Positions 9,501 to 18,545 of a stretch of 64,000 nucleotides of DNA are shown one piece after another. Position 1 is the first letter of the stretch, and every line of letters starts with the position of its first letter. Origin of the DNA: Micromonospora cremea (GTDB taxonomy: Bacteria > Actinomycetota > Actinomycetes > Mycobacteriales > Micromonosporaceae). Location: NCBI RefSeq assembly GCF_900143515.1, contig NZ_FSQT01000001.1, forward strand, positions 1,178,001-1,242,000, in the 5' to 3' direction. The notes below the pieces were generated by a model, which searched no databases, had not been told where the DNA came from, and saw nothing but the letters and a program-made list of their open reading frames with translations. The translations under genes and the position numbers were made by a program.

Positions 9501-12012
9501 GTCGGTGGCGTTGGTCGAGCCGCGCGACGACACCGAGCGGCTGCTCGCCGGCATCTGGTCCGACGTGCTCGGGGTGGCCACCCTCGGCATCGACGACGAC
9601 TTCTTCGACCTGGGTGGGCACTCGATGCTCGCCACCCAGGTCGTGGCCCGGATCCGCACGGCCGAGCACGGCGGACGGCCGGTCGGCGTGATGGACCTGT
9701 TCCAGCAGCGGACCATCCGCGACCTGGCCGCGTTCATGTCCGGCGGTGGCGAGGGCGACGGGCCGCGCCGGTTGCTCTACGAGCTGACCAAGCCGATCCC
9801 GGCGGCGCAGAGGGTGATCACCTACGTCTGCGTGCCGTACGGCGGCGGCAGCGCGATCGTCTACCAGCCCCTCGCGGACGCACTGCCGGACGGTCACGCG
9901 CTCTGGTCCCTCGCGATCCCCGGGCACGACGTGGGGCTCACCGAGAACGCGCTGCCCTTCGATGAGCTGACCACCCGCGTCGCCGAGGAGATCCTCGAAC
10001 GCGTCGAGGGCCCGCTCGCCCTGTACGGGCACTGCGGCGTCGGCAGCGCCATCGTCGCCGAGGTGGCCCGCAAGGTGGAGGCCGCCGGCCGGGAACTGAC
10101 CGCGCTCTACATCGGCGCGATGTTCCCGTTCGCCCGTCCGAAGGGACTCTTCGCGGCGGCCCGTACGCGGCTGGAGAAGCTGCGCAGCAACAAGCACTAC
10201 GCGAGCTGGCTCAAGTCGATGGGGGTGGACACCGACGAGCTGGACCCGGAGCAGGCCGACCGGATCATCAGCAACATGCGCGCCGACTCCCGAGCCTCGG
10301 AGGAGTACTTCACCGACCTGCTCGACCGACGCGCCGTGAAGCTACGCGCCCCGATCATCTCGGTGGTCGGCTCGGAGGACCCGGTCACCGACTACCACAC
10401 CGAGCGGTACGCCGAGTGGCAGTTCCTCAGCGACCGCCTGGCGCTGGTCGTCCTCGACCAGGCCGGGCACTTCTTCCTCAAGTACCGGGCCGAGGAGCTG
10501 GCCGAGATCGTCACCCGGGTGCACCCGGCGCTCGTCGCCGGGAACGTGTCCGCGCTGACCGCCCAGGCACGCGGCGAGGACGCGGGTTGGGCGGTGGCCG
10601 ACACCAAGGGCGCCCTCGCCGGCCCGGAACAGCCGGTGGTCCGGCCGAGTATGGCCCGGTTCGTGGCGGTCACCGTCGGGCAGCTCGTCTCCACCACCGG
10701 CTCGGCGCTGACCGCGTTCGCCCTGCCGATCTGGCTGTTCACCCGCACCGGCTCGGTGGCCAACCTGGGCCTGCTCTGGGCCCTCGCGCTGGTCTGCGGG
10801 GTGCTGATGCTGCCGGTCGCGGGCGCGATCACCGACCGGGTCAGCCGGCGGAAGATCATGATGATCGCCAGTTGCAGCGCCGGCTCGATCCAGCTGATCC
10901 TCGCCGCACTGCTCTGGACCGACAACCTCGCGCTCTGGCACATCTACGCCCTGGTGGCGCTGAGCCAGGTGGCCGGGTCGTTCCAGCGGATCGCGTTCCA
11001 GTCGGCCGTGCCGCAGCTGGTGCCCAAGCGCTACCTGGGCCACGTCATGGGCATCACCCAGCTCTCCAACGGCTTCGCCATGCTGCTGATGCCGGTCTTC
11101 GCCGCGGGCCTGCTGGCCGCGATCGACCTCAAGGGCATCCTGTTGCTGGACGTGGTCAGCTACTTGGTCGCCGTGGTGACCCTGTCGGTGGTCCGCTTCC
11201 CCGACCTGCTCGGCTGGCGGCCGAAGGAGCGGCTGCTGGTGGCTATCGCCAACGGGCTGCGCTACTCGTGGCGGCACCGCGGCTTCCGCCTTATGCTGGG
11301 CTACTTCGCGCTGGGCAACATCTTCCTGGCCCCCGCGCTGGTGCTCACCACCCCGTTGGTGCTCTCCTTCGGCAGCGCCACGCAGGTGGCCCAGGTGGCT
11401 CTCGCCGAGGCGCTCGGCGCGGTGGCCGGTGGCGTACTCATGTCGCTGTGGGGCGGGCCCCGGCACCGGCGCATGATCGGCGTGCTGATCGGCAACCTCG
11501 GCACCGCACTGGGCTGCGTCCTGGTTGGCCTGGACGCGTCCGTCGCGATGATCTGCGTCGGCGCGTTCTGGCTGGCCATGTCGATGACCACCGCGCAGTC
11601 CATCTACGCCACCATCGTCCAGGTCAAGGTGCCGCAGCGCTTCCACGGCCGGGTGTTCAGCCTCAACCAGACCATTTCCTGGTCGACGCTGCCGATCGGG
11701 TTCGCGTTGCTCGCCCCGGGGGCCACCGCGCTGTTCGAGCCGATGCTCGCCCCGGGCGGGACGCTCGCCGGGTCGGTGGGCGCGGTGATCGGCACCGGTC
11801 CGGGCCGGGGCATGGGGTTCGCGTACGTCTGCTTCGGCGCGGCGCTGATCCTGATCACCCTGGGCGGCTTCGCGATCCGGCTGCTGCGCCGCTTCGACCT
11901 GGAGGTGCCGGACTCGCTGCCCGACGACCTGATCGGCGCGCAGGAGCGGGAACGGCGGCTGGCGGCTCGCGCCGCAGAACGCGAGGAGGAGCGGGTGCCG
12001 GTGAGCGTCTGA
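6508..12012 (+). CDS. NRPS C-A-PCP-TE fused to MFS exporter, predicted Ser
   Basis: A single 1834-residue protein. Domains: condensation (about 35-460, intact His169-His170-IVGD-Gly175), adenylation (about 490-985), PCP (LGGHSM, Ser1039), thioesterase (about 1095-1340), then a 12-helix-type major facilitator transporter (about 1378-1800) and a charged tail. The A pocket read by eye ([32 protein letters not shown]) gives D-V-W-H-I-S-L-I-D-K, essentially the serine code. The thioesterase motif is GHCGVGS: Cys1176 replaces the usual Ser, with Asp1291 and His1321 completing the triad. The MFS part carries DRVSRRK between its second and third helices. The protein should add Ser, release the product and export it. 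Product names joining NRPS and MFS are used for similar actinomycete proteins, so the fusion is known but uncommon. It is coupled to the preceding gene by an ATGA overlap. Confidence 0.92.
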   Translation: MTDVKDPARDAARQALIAQRLRRRSGGTPAARITPRPPDAEVPLSYAQERVWFMDQLAPGEPAYHIAVPLRVRGPLDVAALRRALADLTRRHESLRTRYPADSDGRPTVVLDDAVEVPLTVVDAADEAAARALVDEAAAEPFDLANGPLLRALLIRLAPTEHVLLLGQHHIVGDGWSVDVLLRDLIARYRDGELPVLPVQYGDFAVWEARELAGPSARRHLDWWKGRLAGVTPLELPLDLPRPATQTYRGDFVEFTLDRAGTEGLAALTRSYGGTLFMTLLAAYQVFLARHAGQDDFAVGASVAGRSAPELENVVGMFVNMLPMRAELTGDPTFGELLERTRRAVLDGLEHAEVPFARVVHELGLPRDVSRSPVFQAMFVLQNYEMGRFAGVADDAGVGFEWHPMELRATRFDFELHAVETGDGLWGKLVFNTDLFTRDTVERMAHRLTTLLRAVVAAPDLPVSALDLLAPAERELLAGWNDTAGDLPRQQTLHAPIEERAARTPEAVALRCAGRSVTYAELNAAANRVAHRLRAAGVGPETLVGVCAERSVELVAGLLGVLKAGGAHLPLDPEYPADRLAFMVTDAAAPVVLVQEHLRDVLPATDASVLVLNDESVWSDQPTTDPTPTAGPANLAYVIYTSGSTGRPKGVPNTHRGIVNRLDWMQRTYRLGADDAVLQKTPASFDVSVWEFFWPLRAGARLVLAEPGGHKDAGYLRDLLISERVTTAHFVPSMLTVFLAEDGVEAATALRRVICSGEELPLAAARDFTARLPGCGLHNLYGPTEAAIDVSAWTCDPALLAELTSVPIGAPISNLTLHVLDARGNRCPVGVAGELHIGGVGLARGYHRRPALTAERFVPDPFAAEPGARLYRTGDLARWRGSPGGSPGGVLEFLGRIDHQVKLRGLRIELGEIESALRAQHGVTEAVVLVREDSPGDKRLTGYLVGAAEHDAVKAALKETLPEYMVPAAFVTLDALPLTPNGKLDRRALPAPVVTRAASVALVEPRDDTERLLAGIWSDVLGVATLGIDDDFFDLGGHSMLATQVVARIRTAEHGGRPVGVMDLFQQRTIRDLAAFMSGGGEGDGPRRLLYELTKPIPAAQRVITYVCVPYGGGSAIVYQPLADALPDGHALWSLAIPGHDVGLTENALPFDELTTRVAEEILERVEGPLALYGHCGVGSAIVAEVARKVEAAGRELTALYIGAMFPFARPKGLFAAARTRLEKLRSNKHYASWLKSMGVDTDELDPEQADRIISNMRADSRASEEYFTDLLDRRAVKLRAPIISVVGSEDPVTDYHTERYAEWQFLSDRLALVVLDQAGHFFLKYRAEELAEIVTRVHPALVAGNVSALTAQARGEDAGWAVADTKGALAGPEQPVVRPSMARFVAVTVGQLVSTTGSALTAFALPIWLFTRTGSVANLGLLWALALVCGVLMLPVAGAITDRVSRRKIMMIASCSAGSIQLILAALLWTDNLALWHIYALVALSQVAGSFQRIAFQSAVPQLVPKRYLGHVMGITQLSNGFAMLLMPVFAAGLLAAIDLKGILLLDVVSYLVAVVTLSVVRFPDLLGWRPKERLLVAIANGLRYSWRHRGFRLMLGYFALGNIFLAPALVLTTPLVLSFGSATQVAQVALAEALGAVAGGVLMSLWGGPRHRRMIGVLIGNLGTALGCVLVGLDASVAMICVGAFWLAMSMTTAQSIYATIVQVKVPQRFHGRVFSLNQTISWSTLPIGFALLAPGATALFEPMLAPGGTLAGSVGAVIGTGPGRGMGFAYVCFGAALILITLGGFAIRLLRRFDLEVPDSLPDDLIGAQERERRLAARAAEREEERVPVSV

Positions 12013-12014
12013 GC

Positions 12015-12049
12015 CCGCAGTGTCGCCGCGGTGCCGCACGGCACTGCGG
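12015..12049 (+). terminator. Stem-loop after the NRPS operon
   Basis: CCGCAGTG at 12015-12022 pairs perfectly with CACTGCGG at 12042-12049, with further possible pairing inside the loop. It begins two bases after the NRPS-MFS stop codon. There is no T run, as is common in high-GC actinomycetes. It probably ends the biosynthetic operon and lies at the start of the leader of the FUSC gene. Confidence 0.55.
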
Positions 12050-12123
12050 TGGCAGCCACCGAGCACAAGATCATCTTGGGGATTGGCCGGATCTGCCGAG
12101 CGGCGCCGTGGTACGAGTGCTCG

Positions 12124-13338
12124 GTGAATCCTGATGGCCGCCGCCGGCCGGGCACCAGCCCGAGATGGCGTGACCGGCTGGTGGCGCGTGCGAAGGCGAC
12201 TGCTGCTCGGGTTCGGGGTCGAGGTGGCCGGGCGGGACGACTGCGGCTAAGTCAGTTGGAAGCGGCCCTGGTGATCTCGGTGCAGGCCGGACTCGCCGCG
12301 GCTCTGGCTTGGTCGATAGGTCACGATCTGCTGGGCAACCCCGCGCCGATCTTCGCCCCCTCCGCCGCGGTGGGCACGATCGTCGCCGCTCTGGGACAGC
12401 GTGCCCATCGCACGGTCGAACTGCTGCTCGGAGTCGGGTTTGGCATCGCCACCTCCGACTTCCTGCTGTCCTTTCTGGGCACCGGGTTCTGGCAGACCGG
12501 ATTCGTCGTCGGATGCGCCATCCTCGCCACACTGGTGCTGTTTGGGCGCAGCGGGGCAGCCGTCGGCCAGGCCGGCGGTACGGCGGTGCTGCTCGCGACC
12601 CTGGCGCCAGCGCAGAAGGACCTGGAATGGCCGCGAATCGTGGAGGCGATGGTCGGCGGAGTGGTGGGCCTCGTGGTGGTCGCGTTGCTGGTGCCGCTGA
12701 ACCCGATGCGGATCCTCGACCGTGACGCGGCCCCGATCTTCCACTGCCTCGCCCGTCAGCTACGGGAGGTTTCCGCAGCGCTCACGACGAGCGATCAACA
12801 GCGGGCGGTTCGCGCGTTGGACACCCTACGCGGCATGGGACCGGACCTCGACCGGATGCACGAGGCACTCAGCGGCGCCGAGGAGGTCGTCAGCCTCGCG
12901 CCGGCCCGCTGGCTGCGCCGTCAGGATGTGGAGCGGTTCGCACGCGCGAGCCAGCAGGTGGAACGAGTCATCGAGCACAGTCGGGGAGTGGCCCGCCGGT
13001 CAGCGCTGGCGTTGCAGTACAACGAACGGATTCCCGCCGACCTGGCCGACAGCGTCGGACAACTCGCCGACGCTGTCGAGCTGCTGCGCCGTGAGCATCG
13101 CGCCGGGCGCCCCACCGAGAGGACCCGCCACGCGGTACGCGCCGCCGCTTACCGGGCCGGCCGGACGCGGGCCCAGGGAATCGACGAGTTCGGGGACGCG
13201 GTGGTGACCCAGGTGCGTACCGCCGCCAGCGACCTCCTTCGCGCCACCGGGTGTGACGCGACAACCGCGAACGAAGAGGTACGCCATGCGGTGCAGCAGG
13301 GCGAGGACTCCGTTCGGGCGGGTGGTACGCCTGAGTGA
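12124..13338 (+). CDS. FUSC/aromatic-acid-exporter-like membrane protein
   Basis: A protein of about 404 residues with a hydrophobic N-terminal half: five to six helices, including one with LEAALVISVQAGLAAALAW and one with GGVVGLVVVALLVP. A long charged helical cytoplasmic half follows, rich in heptad-like Arg/Glu/Leu. This layout fits the fusaric acid/aromatic acid exporter (FUSC, ArAE) superfamily, often annotated in actinomycetes as FUSC family protein. The start is uncertain: GTG 12124 is used here; the frame is open from 12031 and GTG 12181 is also possible. It follows the NRPS operon in the same direction after a stem-loop, so a link to product export is possible but not shown. The substrate is unknown. 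Confidence 0.6.
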   Translation: MNPDGRRRPGTSPRWRDRLVARAKATAARVRGRGGRAGRLRLSQLEAALVISVQAGLAAALAWSIGHDLLGNPAPIFAPSAAVGTIVAALGQRAHRTVELLLGVGFGIATSDFLLSFLGTGFWQTGFVVGCAILATLVLFGRSGAAVGQAGGTAVLLATLAPAQKDLEWPRIVEAMVGGVVGLVVVALLVPLNPMRILDRDAAPIFHCLARQLREVSAALTTSDQQRAVRALDTLRGMGPDLDRMHEALSGAEEVVSLAPARWLRRQDVERFARASQQVERVIEHSRGVARRSALALQYNERIPADLADSVGQLADAVELLRREHRAGRPTERTRHAVRAAAYRAGRTRAQGIDEFGDAVVTQVRTAASDLLRATGCDATTANEEVRHAVQQGEDSVRAGGTPE

Positions 13339-13675
13339 GTTACGGGCCGAGGCCCACCCGGTGAAACGCTCGACCAGATCGCGCACGGGATGTCCGGGCC
13401 CAGACCGGCGAGATCGCCGGCGGCCTCCTCGCCCAGCGCCGCGAAATGGGTCAGCAGCGATATTCGGTCGGTCCGGTGCTCGCCGAGCAGGCGTCGAGCC
13501 TGGTGACGACTGAAGAGCTTGTCACTGTGTCAAGGTCAAGCGGGGCCACGCCGGAAGATGGGCAGGCAACCGTCCGGTGCCGGCATGGCGGAGCCGCCGC
13601 CGCGCCTGGCCGTCGGGCGAGGCGATCGGCGGCATCCGGGCCGCGCTCGAATCCCGACTTGCCGAGTTGGAGAAG
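13339..13675. other. Gene-free stretch, possibly decayed coding sequence
   Basis: About 340 bp between the FUSC gene and the stop of the ECF42 gene. No reading frame here has a convincing start, ribosome binding site and family match. One forward frame near 13617-13680 reads like the helical tail of a MerR-type regulator (RAALESRLAELEKS), but it has no matching DNA-binding half nearby. The stretch may be the remains of a gene. No hairpin terminator was recognised. Confidence 0.4.
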
Positions 13676-14890
13676 TCAGCCCAGCGTGGCCGCCTTGCGG
13701 AGCAGCACTGAGCGTTCGCGCTGGTTGGCGCACAGCCGGGCCGCCAGCTCCAGCTCGGCGCGCGCCTCCGGTCGCCGGCCGAGGCGGGCCAGCAGCTCAC
13801 CGCGTACGGTCGGAACCAGATGCGAACCGGGGAGCCGGTCCGAGGCGATCAGCTCGTCCACGATGGCCAGGGCCTGCACCGGACCCGAGGCCATGGCCAC
13901 GGCGACGGCCCGATTGAGCTCGACCACCGGCGAGGTTGCGACCCGGCCGAGTGCCTCGTAGAGCACCACGATCCGGTCCCAGTCGGTTGCCTCGACCGAG
14001 GGCGCCGACGCGTGGGTGGCGGCGATCGCGGCCTGCAGGCCGTAGGGGCCGAGGCCGCGAGTCGATGCCTTGGCCAGCGCGGCCAGCCCACGGCGGATCG
14101 CCGAGATGTCCCACCGCCGCCGGTCCTGGTCCTCCAGCAGGACCGGCGAACCGTCTGCGCCGGTCCGGGCTGGGAAGCGCGCGGCCGTCAGCTCGCACAA
14201 CGCCAGCAGGCCGTGCACCTCCGGCTCGTCCGGCTGCAGCGCGGCCAGCGTGCGGGCCAGCCGGATCGCCTCGTACGCGACGTCAGGGCGCAGCAGCCGG
14301 TCGCCCGACGTGGCCGTCGACCCTTCAGTGAAAATCACGTAGAGGACGCTGAGCACGGCGCCCAGCCGCTCCCGGCGCTCGCCGGCCGCCGGCAGCTCGA
14401 ACGGCACCCCGGCCGCCGCGATCGTCTTCTTGCCGCGGGTGATGCGGGCCTGCACGGTCGGCACAGGCACCAGGAACGCGCGTGCGATCTCCTCGGTGGA
14501 CAGGCCGCCGACCACGCGCAGGGTCAGCGCCACCCGAGCCTCGCGGGAGAGCACCGGGTGGCAGCTGACGAACATCAGCGCCAGGACGTCGTCGTCGATC
14601 CTGTCGAGGTCGATGTCGTCGTCGACCGCCGGGCCGGCCGCCAGTAGGGCGTACCGGTCCTGCAGGGCGGCCCGGCGGCGGATCGCGTCGAACGCCCGCC
14701 GCCGGGCCGTGGCCATCAGCCAGCCGGCCGGATTGGCCGGAGCGGCAAGCGGCCACGACACCAGCGCCTCAGCCACCGCCTCCTGGGCCGCATCCTCGGC
14801 CAGCCCGAAATCGCCGGTGAACCGGGTCAGCGCGGCGACAATCCGCGCCGACTCGATCCGCCAGACGGCCTCGACGTCGGCCGTACCCAT
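13676..14890 (-). CDS. ECF42-type RNA polymerase sigma factor
   Basis: A 404-residue sigma factor, much longer than a plain ECF sigma. Region 2 (AEDAAQEAVAEAL, PAGWLMATARRRAFD) and region 4 (LRVVGGLSTEEIARAFLVP) fill the first 180 residues. The remaining 220 form the helical C-terminal extension typical of group ECF42 (DUF6596 and TPR-like, with LNRAVAVAMASGP). This group has no anti-sigma factor and is genetically linked to DGPF/YCII-like proteins, as here. The ATG at 14890 overlaps the TGA of the DGPF gene, so the two are co-translated. The promoter in front of the pair matches the reported ECF42 motif, which points to autoregulation. Confidence 0.9.
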   Translation of the reverse strand: MGTADVEAVWRIESARIVAALTRFTGDFGLAEDAAQEAVAEALVSWPLAAPANPAGWLMATARRRAFDAIRRRAALQDRYALLAAGPAVDDDIDLDRIDDDVLALMFVSCHPVLSREARVALTLRVVGGLSTEEIARAFLVPVPTVQARITRGKKTIAAAGVPFELPAAGERRERLGAVLSVLYVIFTEGSTATSGDRLLRPDVAYEAIRLARTLAALQPDEPEVHGLLALCELTAARFPARTGADGSPVLLEDQDRRRWDISAIRRGLAALAKASTRGLGPYGLQAAIAATHASAPSVEATDWDRIVVLYEALGRVATSPVVELNRAVAVAMASGPVQALAIVDELIASDRLPGSHLVPTVRGELLARLGRRPEARAELELAARLCANQRERSVLLRKAATLG

Positions 14891-15306
14891 CAGATCTGGC
14901 CGCTGCTCTCGCGCAAGACCCCTTGCTTGACGAACTTCCCGTTCTCCTGCGGGACCTCGTCCTCCCCGGGCACCCGCCGGACCTCGATCTTGGACCCGGG
15001 GGCCGCCGGGACCCGCTTGGCCCACTCGACCGCCTCCCGTTTCGAGGCGACGTCGAGCAGGAAGAAGCCCCCGAACAGTTCCTTGGTTTCGCCGTACGGC
15101 CCGTCCGTGACCACCGGGGCCTCGCCGCTGAAGTCGACCACGACGCCCTGCCCCGGATCGTCCAGCCCTTCCGCAGCGAGGAGAACGCCGGCCTTGACCA
15201 TCTCCTCGATGAACTGGCGGGTCGTGGCCATCATCTCGTCGACGTTGGCCATCATGGCCGCGTTCGACTCGTCGGTGCCTCGCATGATCAGCAGGTACTT
15301 CGGCAT
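14890..15306 (-). CDS. DGPF-domain YCII-related protein (ECF42 partner)
   Basis: A 138-residue protein of the YCII/DGPF family: MPKYLLIMRG at the start and VVTDGPYGETKELFGGFF, which holds the DGPY variant of the DGPF signature. Start ATG 15306 has GAGGAG eight bases upstream. It is the first gene of a two-gene operon with the sigma factor. Family members are small ferredoxin-like-fold proteins of unknown biochemical role; in ECF42 systems they are the usual targets of the sigma factor. Confidence 0.88.
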   Translation of the reverse strand: MPKYLLIMRGTDESNAAMMANVDEMMATTRQFIEEMVKAGVLLAAEGLDDPGQGVVVDFSGEAPVVTDGPYGETKELFGGFFLLDVASKREAVEWAKRVPAAPGSKIEVRRVPGEDEVPQENGKFVKQGVLRESSGQI

Positions 15307-15355
15307 TGCGTTCTCCTCGTTCGGAGGGGCCGCCACTCGGCCCTCGCACCCTCAC

Positions 15356-15382
15356 GTCGAACGAGCGGCCCGCGGATCGACA
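15356..15382 (-). promoter_or_regulatory. Putative ECF42 promoter (TGTCGA-N17-CGAC)
   Basis: On the minus strand, TGTCGA (15382-15377) is followed by 17 bases and then CGAC (15359-15356), about 50 bp before the DGPF start codon. The recalled consensus for ECF42 targets is TGTCGA at -35 and CGA(C/T) at -10, and this site matches it exactly. It would make the DGPF-sigma operon autoregulated. Confidence 0.7.
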
Positions 15383-15584
15383 GTGCCCCGGAGAAATCTC
15401 TCGCCGCGACGCAGCCGATCCCTCCGACCCGCGTCTCGCCCGTCAGACCGGCCGGTGAGCGATGGCTGACGCGGACGCCCTGCTGATCAGAAAGCTTATC
15501 TTTCCGCTACCGGTCTGAAGAGAGGGCGACGGGAATCTTCAGCGGCGTTTCGCGCTTCGTCACCGTGCACGGAAACGCCCCGGC

Positions 15585-16823
15585 TCAGGCGTCGGCCTCC
15601 GGTAGCTCCTCCGGCTCGGCGACCCAGCCGGAGAAGACCGGGATCCCGTGCCAGGGCCCGGTCGCGTCGCCGGCCCGCTGGTCGGTGGCGACCGCGACCA
15701 CCGCGTACGGGTGGCCGAAGCGCAGCTCGGCGGTGCGGGCGAGGCCCTCCGGCGGCATGCTGGTCAGCTCGAACATGCCGGTCACCGCAGCCGCCTCGAA
15801 GCCGTACCGGCCGAACCGGGCCATCGCCGCCTGCCGGGCCTCGAAGTCCTGCACCGGCAGGGCCAGCGCCGTGGCCAGCGCCGCGGACGCGGCCGGGAAG
15901 CCGAGCGCCGGCGCGGTCAGATCGTGCTCGCTGCGGGCCGACCAGCAGGGGAGCACCGCCGTGTGCCGCTCCTCGCGGCCGTCGCGGGCCCGGGTGCGTA
16001 CCCGTTCCTCGCGCAGCGTCCACAGGGGAGCGTCGCCGAGCGGCAGGTCGAACAGCGAGCGGCGGCCGGGCGGCTCCGCGCCGTCGGCCACGCCGGCGCT
16101 GAGCTGGTACGCGGCGGCCAGTACCTCGGCCGGCGGCACGTGCGGCTCGGCGGCCACCGAGACGACCACCAGCCCCGCGCCGTCGGCCGCCTGGGCGGGC
16201 GCGGCGTGCACGATCACGTCACCGGCCCGCGCGGTCGAGACGATGGCGCCCCGGTGGCCGCGGCGCGGGCTGCGCAGCACCCGGCGCAGCCTGCCCGCCC
16301 AAGCGCTGCCGGGGCCGAGCGCCCCGGCGTCGGCGATCTCGAACGGGTCCGCCCAGGAGATCCGGGTCGCCAGCGCGCTGGCCAGGGCCAGCACCACGTC
16401 CGGCCCGACCCGCAGCGGGAACTTCTCGATCAGGCCGAGGGTGTGCTCACGCGCCCAGGCGTCCAACCCGGCCTGGTCGGGCAGCGGGCCGACCTCGGTC
16501 GTCGCCGGCAGTGCCGCCCGCCAGTCGGTTGACCCGCCGTCGCCCTGACCCGGCCGGTGCCAGAGCGCGGTGGCGGACGCGACCAGCGGATGCGGCGCGT
16601 CCAGCAGCGCGCGGGCCACCTCGGCCGCGCTGGTCAGGTCGGTGCCGAGGGCCTCCGCGAGCCCCTCGGCCGCCGGGCGGTCGGCGCGGTCGGTCGCGGT
16701 CGTCGCGCAGAGCGCGAGCAGCAGCCAGGCGCCGAGCGGTGAGGCGACGTGGTGCTCGGTGCCGATCTCAGCGTGCAGGTTGTCGGCGTACCGGGACAGC
16801 GGGCTGTGCAGGTCGCTCGTCAT
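15585..16823 (-). CDS. Serpin-like protein
   Basis: A 412-residue protein without a signal peptide or membrane segment. The stretch VLALASALATRISWADPF resembles the serpin strand in which a family Asn-Ala-x-x-Phe-x-x-x-W is conserved, and the C-terminus GPWHGIPVFSGWVAEP resembles the final serpin strand FxGxVxxP. The hinge and reactive loop are not recognisable, so protease inhibition is doubtful. Start ATG 16823 (MTSDLHSPLSRYADNL) was chosen over an upstream in-frame codon because it begins the serpin-like first helix. It stands alone on the minus strand. The assignment is from fold-level resemblance only. Confidence 0.5.
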   Translation of the reverse strand: MTSDLHSPLSRYADNLHAEIGTEHHVASPLGAWLLLALCATTATDRADRPAAEGLAEALGTDLTSAAEVARALLDAPHPLVASATALWHRPGQGDGGSTDWRAALPATTEVGPLPDQAGLDAWAREHTLGLIEKFPLRVGPDVVLALASALATRISWADPFEIADAGALGPGSAWAGRLRRVLRSPRRGHRGAIVSTARAGDVIVHAAPAQAADGAGLVVVSVAAEPHVPPAEVLAAAYQLSAGVADGAEPPGRRSLFDLPLGDAPLWTLREERVRTRARDGREERHTAVLPCWSARSEHDLTAPALGFPAASAALATALALPVQDFEARQAAMARFGRYGFEAAAVTGMFELTSMPPEGLARTAELRFGHPYAVVAVATDQRAGDATGPWHGIPVFSGWVAEPEELPEADA

Positions 16824-16868
16824 GCCTCCACTCTGCCCCAACCGCCTCACCGGGGCAGGGGGCCGAAG

Positions 16869-17384
16869 TCACGAGAACAGTTCGAACGGCTCGTCGATCT
16901 CCTCACCGGCCAGGAAGGGCGTGATCAGCCGGGGGAGCTGCCCCGGGTAGAAGTTGGCCGAGCTGGCCACCACCTCCGCCAGCGGCCACCAGCGAAAGCC
17001 GAAGTAGTCCTCCAGCTCGTAGTCGAGCCGGTCCGTCTCGTCCACGTCCGGGCCCGGGCCGTCCAGCCGTACCGCGACGACCACCTCGTCCTGGACGTGG
17101 CGCAACTGACGGTGCAGGAAGGTCGCCCGCCGACGCCAGGTCGGCGCGCCCACCTGGTCGCCGGTGACCGCGATGCCGGTCTCCTCGCGCAGCTCCCGCA
17201 CCGCCGTGTCGTGGTACGTCTCCCCGGGGTCCATGCCGCCGCCGGGCAGCTCCCACCAGGTGCCCCGCGCCGGGCGGTCCGGGTCGCGGGTGTGGAACAG
17301 CAGCACCCGGTCCGCGTGGTCGAGGACCACCACCCGCACCGCGCGTCGCTCCAGGATCGGCAGGTCGCGCGGCAGCTCAATCAT
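16869..17384 (-). CDS. NUDIX hydrolase
   Basis: A 171-residue Nudix protein. The Nudix box is complete: GGGMDPGE, then RELREETGI, supplying the metal-binding glutamates. It is preceded by LLFHTRDPDRPARGTWWELP, which places it near the NUDIX enzymes that hydrolyse nucleoside diphosphate derivatives; the substrate cannot be told. Its ATG lies eight bases inside the end of the OsmC-like gene, so the two are translationally coupled. Confidence 0.9.
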   Translation of the reverse strand: MIELPRDLPILERRAVRVVVLDHADRVLLFHTRDPDRPARGTWWELPGGGMDPGETYHDTAVRELREETGIAVTGDQVGAPTWRRRATFLHRQLRHVQDEVVVAVRLDGPGPDVDETDRLDYELEDYFGFRWWPLAEVVASSANFYPGQLPRLITPFLAGEEIDEPFELFS

Positions 17385-17814
17385 TGGTTCCCCGCAGCCC
17401 GGCGCCAGCGATCACGGTGCGACCCAGCCGTACCGGGGTGCCACCGCGCAGGGAGTTGGGGATCTCGGCGATCGCGTCCACCCGCTCGACCAGAGCGCGG
17501 AGCACCTCCGGCGGGGCATCGCCCTCGACGCGGACGTCGTACCGGACCTCGCTGGACACCGCCGGCTCGCCGGTGAAGTCGCCGCGCACCGTCACCTCGA
17601 CCCGGTGCAGGTCGAGGCCGGCCGCCCGCGCCTCCCGGAACAGGTCGTTGGAGACGCAACCGGCGACCGCGAGGTAGAGCAGTTGGCCGCCGTTGAACCC
17701 GAGCCCGCCGCCGCCGGCGTCCGAGGGCCGGTCCACCACCAGGGTGTACGCCCCGGCGGAACCGAGCGCCGTCGCCGTCCCGGGGAGCGTGCTGGTACGC
17801 ACCTCAATCGTCAC
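17377..17814 (-). CDS. OsmC family protein
   Basis: A 145-residue OsmC/Ohr-type protein. The conserved GFNGGQLLYLAVAGCVSNDL holds the peroxidatic-type Cys with its usual surroundings, but a second Cys, as in Ohr, is not evident at the expected place. This fits the OsmC-like subfamily rather than a full hydroperoxide reductase. Start GTG 17814 is chosen because GGAGG lies nine bases upstream; the frame stays open further. It is first in a two-gene operon with the Nudix hydrolase, a plausible oxidative-damage unit. Confidence 0.82.
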   Translation of the reverse strand: MTIEVRTSTLPGTATALGSAGAYTLVVDRPSDAGGGGLGFNGGQLLYLAVAGCVSNDLFREARAAGLDLHRVEVTVRGDFTGEPAVSSEVRYDVRVEGDAPPEVLRALVERVDAIAEIPNSLRGGTPVRLGRTVIAGAGLRGTND

Positions 17815-17909
17815 TGGGAGCACCTCCGCGTCGTCCCGCTGCCGGGCACCAGTGTGCCGCAACGCGGCCCGGCCAGGTGGCCGGCGTGGGGACCGGTAGG
17901 CTGCCCGCC

Positions 17910-18401
17910 GTGGCTGGTCTGTTGAGGAACGTGGCGGCGCGCATCTCCCGGGTTGGCGCGGTGATTCCGTCCCCGCGACGTACCGGGCCCGCCCCGGCGC
18001 AGGTGGCTCGCCGTCGCCAGGTGAGTGCGTTGCAGCGGCGCGAGCTGACCTACGCCCCGGAGCGGGACGGCCAGGCCGACCCCGGGGAGATCGTCTGGAC
18101 CTGGGTGCCGTACGAGGACGACCCCCGGCAGGGTAAGGACCGGCCGGTGCTGGTCGTCGGACGGCACAGCCGGACGCTGTTCGGGTTGATGCTGTCCAGC
18201 CAGAGCGAGCGGGACGGGCAGCGGCACTGGTTCGCGCTCGGGCCCGGTGACTGGGACCGGGACAACCGGCCGAGCTGGGTCCGGCTGGACCGGGTGCTCA
18301 CCATGCGCGAGGACAGCATCCGCCGCGAGGGCGCCGTGCTGGACCGCCCTCGGTTCGACCGGGTCGGGCAGGCCCTGCGCGCGGGCTACGGCTGGCGCTG
18401 A
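17910..18401 (+). CDS. PemK/MazF-like protein, no antitoxin beside it
   Basis: About 163 residues from GTG 17910 (17877 is an alternative). The C-terminal two thirds carry the PemK/MazF fold pattern: PGEIVWTWVPYEDD, then GKDRPVLVVGR, then SWVRLDRVLTM. Canonical MazF proteins have PG-DI-W at the start and KxRPxxVI, which correspond. No small antitoxin gene precedes or follows; the upstream gene is divergent OsmC. Actinomycetes often carry such solitary copies with an N-terminal basic extension (here RNVAARISRVG), and their activity as RNases is unproven. Confidence 0.6.
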   Translation: MAGLLRNVAARISRVGAVIPSPRRTGPAPAQVARRRQVSALQRRELTYAPERDGQADPGEIVWTWVPYEDDPRQGKDRPVLVVGRHSRTLFGLMLSSQSERDGQRHWFALGPGDWDRDNRPSWVRLDRVLTMREDSIRREGAVLDRPRFDRVGQALRAGYGWR

Positions 18402-18545
18402 CCGCACCGACCCCGCTCGCCGCGAGGGGCCGTCAGGCCGGCTCGCGGCTCGGACCGCCCTCCCGGCGCGTCCCGACGGCGGGTATTGGCTGCTCGGCGG
18501 CTGTCGGGCGAACCACGCGGACATTCAGGCTTCTTCCGGAAGGTG

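Noticed and set aside
7621..10197. An 858-codon minus-strand frame opposite the second NRPS module.
   Set aside because: No recognisable domains, and the opposite strand encodes intact A, PCP and TE domains with catalytic residues.
13446..13961. A plus-strand open frame over the end of the FUSC-sigma gap and the sigma factor gene.
   Set aside because: Most of it is antisense to the ECF42 gene, and the part outside has no recognisable domain or ribosome binding site.
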